Assembly (NCBI GenBank): GCA_022402565.1
Contig: JAKRSC010000028.1
Coordinates: 186,001-250,000, forward strand
DNA length: 64,000 nucleotides
DNA from: Hydrotalea sp.
GTDB lineage: Bacteria > Bacteroidota > Bacteroidia > Chitinophagales > Chitinophagaceae
Reading direction: 5' to 3'
Positions within the stretch are counted from its first letter, which is position 1. Every line of letters starts with the position of its first letter. Of the stretch, positions 26,141 to 33,035 are shown piece by piece. Below the pieces are notes generated by a model. That model did no database searches and was not told the origin of the DNA. It saw only the letters and a program-made list of their open reading frames with translations. Made by a program: the position numbers and the translations under genes.

Positions 26141-26974
26141 ATGCCTACCGATATAAAAGAAATTTCCCTCATTACGGTCATTGGTAGCTTATTGGTTGTG
26201 TTAATGGTTCTTTTTATTTTAACCGTTTTGTTCATTTATCAAAGAAAACAACATAGACAAGAGCAGGCTTTTCAAAGAATGAAGACTCGCTTTGAAAAAG
26301 AACTTTTGAAATCACAATTAGAGATTCAGGAAAGCACTTTTAAAATTATATCGCAGGAGCTACACGATAACATTGGACAAATGTTGACGGTAGTAAAAAT
26401 GTCTTTATCATTTTTAAAGTTGCCACCTACAGATACAGAAGGCTTAAATCTTTTACAAAATACCAAGCAGGTTTTATCTAAGGCTATTAATGATATGAGT
26501 CAATTAACAAAAAGTCTTCATAGTGAAAGGATTATACAACTTGGTTTGGTTGATTCAATTAGGTATGAATTGGATGTGTTGAAAAAAAATAAGTTATTTG
26601 GAGTTCACTATCGAATTGAAGATGATGGATATGAATTAGATAGCAAAACCACCATTTTCTTATTTAGAATGTTTCAGGAGATTATAAACAATGTTATTAA
26701 ACACGCTCAGGCAACAGATTTGTTTGTAACCCTTGATTTACTTACTGACGAGCACTTTTTAATGAAAATTGAAGACAATGGTAAAGGGATTGAAGGAGTA
26801 GATGGCTGGGTAGATAAGCAGAGTTTATCTGGAAAATCTGGTATTGGTCTTCGGAGTATTATTGATAGAGCTTTGTTAATAGGAGCAAAAATTGAAATAC
26901 ATAGTAGAGCCCAAGAAGGTACTTCTGTAACAATTAAACTACCTTTGAAAGGACAAATGTTGAAATACGCATAA
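26141..26974 (+). CDS. Sensor histidine kinase of the NarX/DesK type
   Basis: Membrane kinase phosphorylating the adjacent response regulator. The 277-residue protein has one N-terminal membrane segment (about 10-33), a coiled coil (35-68), a HisKA_3 dimerisation domain with the phospho-acceptor H75 in SQELHDNIGQ, and an HATPase_c domain (EIINNVIKHAQ, EDNGKGIEG, GIGLRSI). There is almost no extracytoplasmic region, so the signal is probably intramembrane or cytoplasmic. One base separates it from the regulator gene. Confidence 0.93.
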   Translation: MPTDIKEISLITVIGSLLVVLMVLFILTVLFIYQRKQHRQEQAFQRMKTRFEKELLKSQLEIQESTFKIISQELHDNIGQMLTVVKMSLSFLKLPPTDTEGLNLLQNTKQVLSKAINDMSQLTKSLHSERIIQLGLVDSIRYELDVLKKNKLFGVHYRIEDDGYELDSKTTIFLFRMFQEIINNVIKHAQATDLFVTLDLLTDEHFLMKIEDNGKGIEGVDGWVDKQSLSGKSGIGLRSIIDRALLIGAKIEIHSRAQEGTSVTIKLPLKGQMLKYA

Positions 26975-26975
26975 T

Positions 26976-27635
26976 ATGTCTAATATCCCACATAAAACTA
27001 AAGTTGCTATTGTTGATGATCACAAGTTATTGCGAGGAGCTCTTGCTAATTTGGTCAATTCTTTTGAAAAATTTGAAGTACTATTTGAGGCAGATAATGG
27101 TTTGGTTTTTAAAGAGCGGCTTCAAGATGTTGGTAAGCCAGATGTAGTTCTTTTAGACGTGAATATGCCAGATATGGATGGTTATGCCACGGTTAAATGG
27201 ATTACCACTGCTTATCCTGAAATTCGTGTTTTAGCACTTTCTATGTTGAGCGATGAAACTACCATTATTAAGATGATTAGAAATGGATCAAATGGATACT
27301 TAATGAAGAGTGCTGAACCAGAAGAGTTGTTAGTAGCATTAGAATCTGTAATGAAGCGTAACTTTTATCTTTCTGAAGAAACATATGGCAAGGTAATTGT
27401 TGGTTTACAAAAGCATGAAGACGAAGAAAGACAAAAACCCAGCTTCACAGGAAAGGAACTAGAATATTTACAATTGTTATGTTCTGATTTAAGCAACAAA
27501 GAAATTGCTGCTAAATTATTTATTAGTCCTAGAACTTTGGATGATTACAGGAATGCCCTATTTAAAAAAACAGGGGTTACATCAAGGGTTGGACTGGCAG
27601 TTTATGCAATTAAAAATGGATTGGTTGAAATTTAA
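26976..27635 (+). CDS. NarL/FixJ-family response regulator
   Basis: DNA-binding regulator paired with the upstream kinase. The 219-residue protein has a receiver domain with D14-D15, phospho-acceptor D61 in VVLLDVNMPD, and the conserved Lys in GYLMKSAEP, followed by a LuxR-type helix-turn-helix at about residues 150-215 (LSNKEIAAKLFISPRTLDDY). Target genes are unknown. It starts 1 bp after the kinase stop and is followed by a small membrane-protein gene. Confidence 0.95.
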   Translation: MSNIPHKTKVAIVDDHKLLRGALANLVNSFEKFEVLFEADNGLVFKERLQDVGKPDVVLLDVNMPDMDGYATVKWITTAYPEIRVLALSMLSDETTIIKMIRNGSNGYLMKSAEPEELLVALESVMKRNFYLSEETYGKVIVGLQKHEDEERQKPSFTGKELEYLQLLCSDLSNKEIAAKLFISPRTLDDYRNALFKKTGVTSRVGLAVYAIKNGLVEI

Positions 27636-27644
27636 ATAGCTTGC

Positions 27645-27851
27645 TTGAAAACCTCTATACAGGTTATTAAATTGCTATTGTTTTTGTCTGTATTAGTAGT
27701 TTTAGTAGCCATTCTAATCATCATTACACAACATGATATAGTGACACTGAGAGTTTGGGGTTTAGCATTAACCGCAATTGGATCAATGTTTACATCTTAT
27801 GCGTTGTTTAGGCGACTAAATGAAATGAAAGAGAGAAAAAAGGGCTTGTAG
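27645..27851 (+). CDS. Small two-segment membrane protein, TTG start
   Basis: A 68-residue protein with two hydrophobic segments (about 8-28 and 36-54) and a basic tail ending EMKERKKGL. No ATG is available before the first membrane segment; the frame opens with TTG at 27645, 9 bp after the response-regulator stop. It may be part of that two-component operon. No family is recognised and its function is unknown. Confidence 0.5.
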   Translation: MKTSIQVIKLLLFLSVLVVLVAILIIITQHDIVTLRVWGLALTAIGSMFTSYALFRRLNEMKERKKGL

Positions 27852-27864
27852 TAGTTTTTTCAAA

Positions 27865-29064
27865 TTACTTACTCAAGTGCATACTGCGCTCTTTGTACAA
27901 CTGCCTAAAGTATGGGTCTCTTAAATCTTTGATAAATCTAATTGCCTCCCCTGTACTTTTCATTTCTGGTCCAAGTTCTTTATTCACTCCAGGAAACTTA
28001 TTGAAGCTAAATACAGGTTCTTTAATAGCATATCCTTCCAAGTTTTTCTCAAGAACAAACTCAGTTAGCTTATGTGTTCCTAACATGACCTTGGTAGCAA
28101 TATTCAAATAAGGAATACCATAAGCTTTTGCAATAAAAGGAGTAGTTCTACTTGCTCTTGGATTGGCTTCAATTACAAAAACCTTTCCATCTTTAATTGC
28201 AAATTGAATATTGATGAGACCGCGTATATCTAATGCTCGTGCAATCTTCTCAGAGTAATATTCCATTGTCTCCACAACTAATGGAGTAAGATTGAAAGCA
28301 GGAAGAACAGCATTGCTATCGCCGCTATGGATACCTGCAGGTTCAATATGTTCCATTACGCCCATGACATGAAAATTTTCTCCATCGAAAATGGCATCAA
28401 CTTCTGCTTCTTGGCATCTATCTAAAAAGTGGTCAATAAGAATTTTATTTCCTGGTATATGTTTGAGTAAGCTTACAACCGCTTTCTCAACTTCATCATC
28501 GTTAATTACAATACGCATACGTTGTCCGCCTAAAACATAGCTTGGACGAACTAAAACAGGATAGCCAACTTGATTTGCTACTTCAATAGCTTCATCGGCA
28601 GTGAAAGCAGTTCCATATTGTGGGTAAGGAATATTTAATTCTTTCAATAAATCGCTGAATCTTCCACGGTCTTCAGCAATATCCATATTATCGAAACTTG
28701 TGCCTATAATACGAATTCCTTTCTGATGTAATCTTTTGGCAAGCTTCAACGCGGTTTGTCCACCTAGCTGTACAATTACGCCGTATGGTTTTTCATGTTC
28801 AATAATTTCCCAAAGATGCTCCCAGAATACCGGTTCGAAGTAAAGTTTGTCGGCCATATCAAAGTCGGTACTCACAGTTTCGGGATTACAATTCACCATA
28901 ATGGCTTCAAAACCACATTCTTTGATGGCTAATAGTCCATGCACACAGCAGTAATCAAACTCAATTCCCTGACCAATTCGGTTGGGACCACTACCTAATA
29001 CAATGACTTTCTGTTTGTTACTTGGAATTGACTCGTTGGAGTTAAGCGTTGGATAGGGTTGCAT
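27865..29064 (-). CDS. carB: Carbamoyl-phosphate synthase large subunit, C-terminal half only
   Basis: Corresponds to the second synthetase half of CarB, which phosphorylates carbamate to carbamoyl phosphate for pyrimidine and arginine synthesis. The 399-residue protein has the pre-ATP-grasp domain (VIVLGSGPNRIGQGIEFDY) and the ATP-grasp domain (YPVLVRPSYVLGGQRM, INIQFAIKDGKVFVIEANPR, ASRTTPFIAKA). It lacks both the N-terminal half and the C-terminal MGS regulatory domain. A different gene (porZ) lies directly upstream, so the other half must be elsewhere, as in organisms with split CarB. The ATG ending at 29064 is preferred: a TTG further upstream lies inside the -7 promoter element. Confidence 0.9.
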   Translation of the reverse strand: MQPYPTLNSNESIPSNKQKVIVLGSGPNRIGQGIEFDYCCVHGLLAIKECGFEAIMVNCNPETVSTDFDMADKLYFEPVFWEHLWEIIEHEKPYGVIVQLGGQTALKLAKRLHQKGIRIIGTSFDNMDIAEDRGRFSDLLKELNIPYPQYGTAFTADEAIEVANQVGYPVLVRPSYVLGGQRMRIVINDDEVEKAVVSLLKHIPGNKILIDHFLDRCQEAEVDAIFDGENFHVMGVMEHIEPAGIHSGDSNAVLPAFNLTPLVVETMEYYSEKIARALDIRGLINIQFAIKDGKVFVIEANPRASRTTPFIAKAYGIPYLNIATKVMLGTHKLTEFVLEKNLEGYAIKEPVFSFNKFPGVNKELGPEMKSTGEAIRFIKDLRDPYFRQLYKERSMHLSK

Positions 29065-29079
29065 GTTTGCGGAATTGCG

Positions 29080-29087
29080 CAAAAATA
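29080..29087 (-). promoter_or_regulatory. Putative -7 promoter element of the carB half-gene
   Basis: TATTTTTG on the minus strand, matching TAnnTTTG, 15 bp upstream of the ATG. This supports independent transcription of the split gene and rules against the longer TTG start. Confidence 0.45.
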
Positions 29088-29113
29088 AGGTTTCCTTCCT
29101 AAAGCGAGGAAGC

Positions 29114-31423
29114 TTATTGACCAGTAGTTATTGCAATTTTTGCAACTTCCTTTTCGAGGCCATCATCAGATCTTGCTAAAACAATATAAATACCCGAAGC
29201 AACTTTTCTTTGCTGGTAATCTCTTCCATTCCAAATTGCTTGTCCGCCTAGTGATTTGGTTTGAAATACCAGTCTTCCATTAGGTTCAATAATTTTTATT
29301 AGAGATTGATCTGGAAGTCCTCGGATGGCTATATTTCCGGAAAAACTAGCTGGTACTGGATTGGGGAATACCAAAACAGGAGTTACAACATTCGCATCGG
29401 TGGCTGTTGAACGAAAACTGCATAAGCCTTGATCTGTAGCTACAAAAACTTCACCTGAAACAGGATGAATAGTGATGCTATAAATTGTATTTGCTAGAAG
29501 CGGACTGTTTTCATTGGTGAATTGCTGTACAATTCTATTCCCATCGGGTGCAATCAAAAATAGACCTCTTCTTGTACCCGCCCATTTTCTGTTAGCGCCA
29601 TCAATTGCTAAGCAAAGCACATCTTCTGAGGCCAGCAAGTTTCCTGCAAATCCGCCCGATTGCACAACAGGTAAGAACGCTTCACATGTTTGCGGCTGAA
29701 ATATTTCAGATAGGCAAGGAATAAATGCAAGACCTCTTGCTGTAGCTATCCATAAAAGCCCATTTTTGTCAACTGCAATGTGGTTGATTTGATTGGAGGG
29801 AAGATTTCCTTGTCCTGCTCCAGCTCTAAACCACCTCCATCTATCATCGTTGGTAAGATCTGGCTGATTAGGTTGATAGGCTATTAATCCATTTCCCTTT
29901 GCGCCTACAATCCAGACTGTTCCGAATGGGTCGCATACAATTTGCTCAACACCATTTTCATTCAGGAAGAAGGGTATTGAAAATGCTCTCCACGATCCAT
30001 CTGACTTTCGAACATGCAAGGGTTGTGCCGCACCATAGTTGCTAACCCATAAGTTTCTTTGTTGATCAAATGCTAAACCACTTACACGGTAACTACCCGG
30101 ATCCCCAATTGCAGTTTGAAGGCTGCTGTTTTGTTTAAAAATTTGAATATTGTTTCCAGAAAGTTTTATGAGACCACCACCGTAGCTGCCCGCCCAAAGT
30201 GATTGATCTGTTGGGTCGACAGTTAACGTAATAAAGTCGAATAGCGTATCGAGTTGTGGTTTATTGAAAGAACCTATTAATGACCAATTGTTGGGAGTTC
30301 TTTTAAAAATGCCATCGCGATTAAACTGGTAATTCCAATTATCATTTACCGTTCCAGCTGCTGCCCATAAAGTGTCTTTCTGGAAAAGCATGTCTCCTTG
30401 AACAAAGCCAAGCGGTCCGCTTGGTCTGAAACGCTGAACAGTTGCGGTTCCATCATGCAAGGACAAGCCTCCAAAAAAGTCAGCCACCCATACTTTACCA
30501 TTGTCCCATAAAGCATCTCTAGGAAAAGAAATGACTTCTGGTACTGCAATTGTTTGTGATATTAATCCGTCATTATTCAGCACTATAACTCTTGATTGAC
30601 CATTGTTGGTACGCTGACAAACTACAATTCTTCCACCTTCAGCATTTGCTTTAACAATGGGCCAATTTGCATCGTAGTAAAATAATTCCCATTGATTATT
30701 TCTAAGAATAAAAAGGCTATCGCTTTTACGAATAATGATTTGGTTATTGTTGGATAGAATTTGATTGACTTCACCGTTTGGAAGTGCAGCTTGACCGGAT
30801 AAAAATTCCCACTGTTGAAAGTTGCCTGGATTAGTTGTTTGAAGGGGAAATCGCTGTAAACCTTGTATAGAGGCTGCATATATAAATCCATTGACAACTT
30901 TGACTTCATTAAACTGAGTGGGTTGTCCCCCTCTTCCTACCATCCAAGTCCCAGCAATTTCTACTCGTTGTATATTCACAACAATGATTCCAATACCTGT
31001 ACTTAGGTAAGCTAAGCCGTTGTTACAGAAAATATGTCTAATTCTTTTATCGCCCGGTATGTTACTTCTTCTTATATCACCGATGGATCTAGTTCTATTA
31101 TTGGATAAAATATTGAGGTTACTATTGTCAAAAGCAACAATCCATTGTTCGGTTGTGGCATCCCAAGCAACAGCAGAAACGCCTACATCTGTTAGTTGGT
31201 TTGTTTTACTGATTCTCTCAACTTCTTTGTCTTGATCAATTCGAAAAAGTGCATACGGTGTAGCACAAACAAATTCATTTCCTTTTACTATTTGAATTGC
31301 ATTTTGGTATGGAAGATGATCCTGCCATTGGCCAATTGCGATTTGGTTACCCTGTGCGTTAAGGTGGCCGCTAAAGAGTAATAGTTTTGTGAGAAAAAAT
31401 AGTATTAAATGTTTACCCGCCAT
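29114..31423 (-). CDS. porZ: Type IX secretion system component PorZ
   Basis: Surface component of the type IX secretion attachment complex that handles anionic lipopolysaccharide in Porphyromonas. The 769-residue protein has a signal peptide (to about residue 23), two beta-propeller domains (about 30-330 and 335-680; LFRIDQDKEVERISKTNQL and LSTGIGIIVVNIQR in the first), and a C-terminal beta-sandwich of the sorting-domain type (VLVFPNPVPASFSGNIAIRG through GIYIVLARSDDG). The opening IAIGQWQDHLPYQNAIQI matches the PorZ pattern. It resembles the sensor part of hybrid two-component propeller kinases but has no kinase. An ATG ends at 31423; a TTG three codons upstream is less likely. Confidence 0.87.
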   Translation of the reverse strand: MAGKHLILFFLTKLLLFSGHLNAQGNQIAIGQWQDHLPYQNAIQIVKGNEFVCATPYALFRIDQDKEVERISKTNQLTDVGVSAVAWDATTEQWIVAFDNSNLNILSNNRTRSIGDIRRSNIPGDKRIRHIFCNNGLAYLSTGIGIIVVNIQRVEIAGTWMVGRGGQPTQFNEVKVVNGFIYAASIQGLQRFPLQTTNPGNFQQWEFLSGQAALPNGEVNQILSNNNQIIIRKSDSLFILRNNQWELFYYDANWPIVKANAEGGRIVVCQRTNNGQSRVIVLNNDGLISQTIAVPEVISFPRDALWDNGKVWVADFFGGLSLHDGTATVQRFRPSGPLGFVQGDMLFQKDTLWAAAGTVNDNWNYQFNRDGIFKRTPNNWSLIGSFNKPQLDTLFDFITLTVDPTDQSLWAGSYGGGLIKLSGNNIQIFKQNSSLQTAIGDPGSYRVSGLAFDQQRNLWVSNYGAAQPLHVRKSDGSWRAFSIPFFLNENGVEQIVCDPFGTVWIVGAKGNGLIAYQPNQPDLTNDDRWRWFRAGAGQGNLPSNQINHIAVDKNGLLWIATARGLAFIPCLSEIFQPQTCEAFLPVVQSGGFAGNLLASEDVLCLAIDGANRKWAGTRRGLFLIAPDGNRIVQQFTNENSPLLANTIYSITIHPVSGEVFVATDQGLCSFRSTATDANVVTPVLVFPNPVPASFSGNIAIRGLPDQSLIKIIEPNGRLVFQTKSLGGQAIWNGRDYQQRKVASGIYIVLARSDDGLEKEVAKIAITTGQ

Positions 31424-31443
31424 GGCAGGCAATAAAGATAAGA

Positions 31444-32205
31444 TTACTTTAGAATGGCATTGCGCAATTCTTCAATTTCACGGGCATCTTTTGCAGATTC
31501 CTCTTCCATTTTTCGAATCTTTTTTTGGTTGCGTTTGTCTTTTGTTGCGTGCATATATATTCCTAGAATAAGAGTGCCGTATAAGATTACACTCATCATT
31601 CGACTGATAGCTGTGAACATGAAAGTATTGTGCATCATTATTTTATTGCTAACAATGTATTCATGGAGTGAAGTACTCAAAATTGACCCAGCACAATAAA
31701 ATAAGCCACCCGTAGCTATCCAAAATGTTAGATTGTCCTCTAATCGTTTTTTTAGAGAAATCAGCAGAATTAGATCAAAATAATATAGAAGACTTGTAAA
31801 AATGACTAAGACTGAACCAAAAATGAATGTATGCTTATTGAATTTAAACGACAGGTATGATTTAAAATTAAATAGATCTAACCCCTGGTAATAAGCAAAA
31901 TTAGCAGCAGCAAACAGTAAAAAAACTAAAAGAATAAATTTGGATATTTTCTTAAGGTTCTTATGATATACATCTTTATAAATCATAAAAAGAAAAAATC
32001 CAAAAAAGATAGGATCGTAGAAATTATAAATAAATCTATTGGCTTTGAAGTGCAAGCCAAAGTAATAACCCATAAGTTCTGCAATGACTGTTATTGCTAA
32101 AAATATAGGTAGAGTTAGAAAAGTTTTTGGCTTCTGTAACTTCTTAATATAGAAAATTGAAATAACTAATGCCGCTATTTCAAACCAAGTAGAATATCCG
32201 AACAT
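31444..32205 (-). CDS. Seven-segment membrane protein of unknown function
   Basis: A 253-residue protein with about seven hydrophobic segments spread over residues 5-215 and a charged, coiled-coil C-terminal tail (KKIRKMEEESAKDAREIEEL) in which a polar helix follows the last membrane segment. No conserved family motif is recognised. The layout of seven segments plus a cytoplasmic coiled coil is reminiscent of sensory membrane domains that lack an output module, but this is speculation. It lies 20 bp upstream of porZ on the same strand. Confidence 0.6.
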   Translation of the reverse strand: MFGYSTWFEIAALVISIFYIKKLQKPKTFLTLPIFLAITVIAELMGYYFGLHFKANRFIYNFYDPIFFGFFLFMIYKDVYHKNLKKISKFILLVFLLFAAANFAYYQGLDLFNFKSYLSFKFNKHTFIFGSVLVIFTSLLYYFDLILLISLKKRLEDNLTFWIATGGLFYCAGSILSTSLHEYIVSNKIMMHNTFMFTAISRMMSVILYGTLILGIYMHATKDKRNQKKIRKMEEESAKDAREIEELRNAILK

Positions 32206-32220
32206 ATTTTTAAATTAAAA

Positions 32221-32254
32221 AAGGAAACACAAATAATTTAATTGTGTTTCCTTT
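32221..32254 (-). terminator. Rho-independent terminator
   Basis: Inverted repeat AAGGAAACACAA / TTGTGTTTCCTT, 20 bp after the stop of the minus-strand lipoprotein gene, separating it from the membrane-protein gene downstream. Confidence 0.75.
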
Positions 32255-32274
32255 CAAAATAATGAAAAAATTAA

Positions 32275-32775
32275 TTATGGATATGCGTTACCGTGGTTCA
32301 AGTCCCAATAGTCATCTTCACTTTGTAGTGAAATACCGTTACTGTTTTTAGCTCGACGACCAATTTTATTAGGAGTGAAGACGATGGTATACTTACCAAT
32401 GTCGTTTCTGTTTCTTGCAGTATTGCTTGAATACATTGCGAAGTTTACATAAACACTATCAGCTTTGTGTTGTGATCTAATCTTATTAAGATAATTTCTA
32501 AGATCATTCACAGAAAATGCTACATAATGTGTTTGACGGTTTCCCACCTGATTGCGATATGCAGTTTTCATGTTATCAGCTGTGTTTTCGCCAATTAGAC
32601 CTGCAATTGCAACATCCGATGAAAATTGACCATCGCTGTCACTTAGTCCGCCACCAGATACCTGAGTTACTGCGCTGGTATCGTCATTTTTATTTACGCC
32701 TTCTTTACTACAGGCGATGAATACCAATAACGAAAAAGCTAGTAAAACTGTTAGTTGTGTACTTACCTTTTTCAT
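32275..32775 (-). CDS. Predicted lipoprotein of unknown function
   Basis: A 166-residue protein with a signal sequence and a lipobox ending VFIACSK (Cys at about residue 22), then a Ser/Asp/Gly-rich linker and a C-terminal domain with VYVNFAMYSSN and GKYTIVFTPNKIG segments. No family is recognised. It appears to be a single-gene unit with its own terminator; about 260 bp of AT-rich sequence lies upstream. Confidence 0.65.
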   Translation of the reverse strand: MKKVSTQLTVLLAFSLLVFIACSKEGVNKNDDTSAVTQVSGGGLSDSDGQFSSDVAIAGLIGENTADNMKTAYRNQVGNRQTHYVAFSVNDLRNYLNKIRSQHKADSVYVNFAMYSSNTARNRNDIGKYTIVFTPNKIGRRAKNSNGISLQSEDDYWDLNHGNAYP

Positions 32776-32977
32776 AGTTTTTTTGTTTGGATGAATGTTG
32801 ACATAAAGGTAGATGCGTAATGTGTTTCAGAGAACAATTAAAGCTCTGTTTTTTTTGTCAAATTTAAAATTTTAAAATGTAAAAAGTAATAAAATTCAAT
32901 TTATAATACATTAAAATTAAAAATATATACTTTGAACTACAAAATTTGTAGGGCAAAAATTACATAGTGTATAAAGA

Positions 32978-33003
32978 AAAAAGGTGGTTTTGCCACCTTT
33001 TAA
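32978..33003 (-). terminator. Rho-independent terminator of the GH3 fusion gene
   Basis: Inverted repeat AAAAGGTGG / CCACCTTTT with a small loop, about 33-58 bp beyond the stop of the minus-strand GH3/beta-lactamase fusion. The rest of 32776-33035 is very AT-rich, with nothing else I can identify. Confidence 0.75.
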
Positions 33004-33035
33004 ACAGATTGTCAACATTTGATTCAATCCAAATT

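Noticed and set aside
26005-26235. 76-residue minus-strand frame overlapping the kinase start
   Set aside because: Covers the kinase promoter and N-terminal membrane segment in antisense; no signal peptide or domain.
29065-29082. Longer carB start at 29082 (TTG)
   Set aside because: The TTG is the end of the TATTTTTG promoter-like element; the ATG ending at 29064 lies in normal position downstream.
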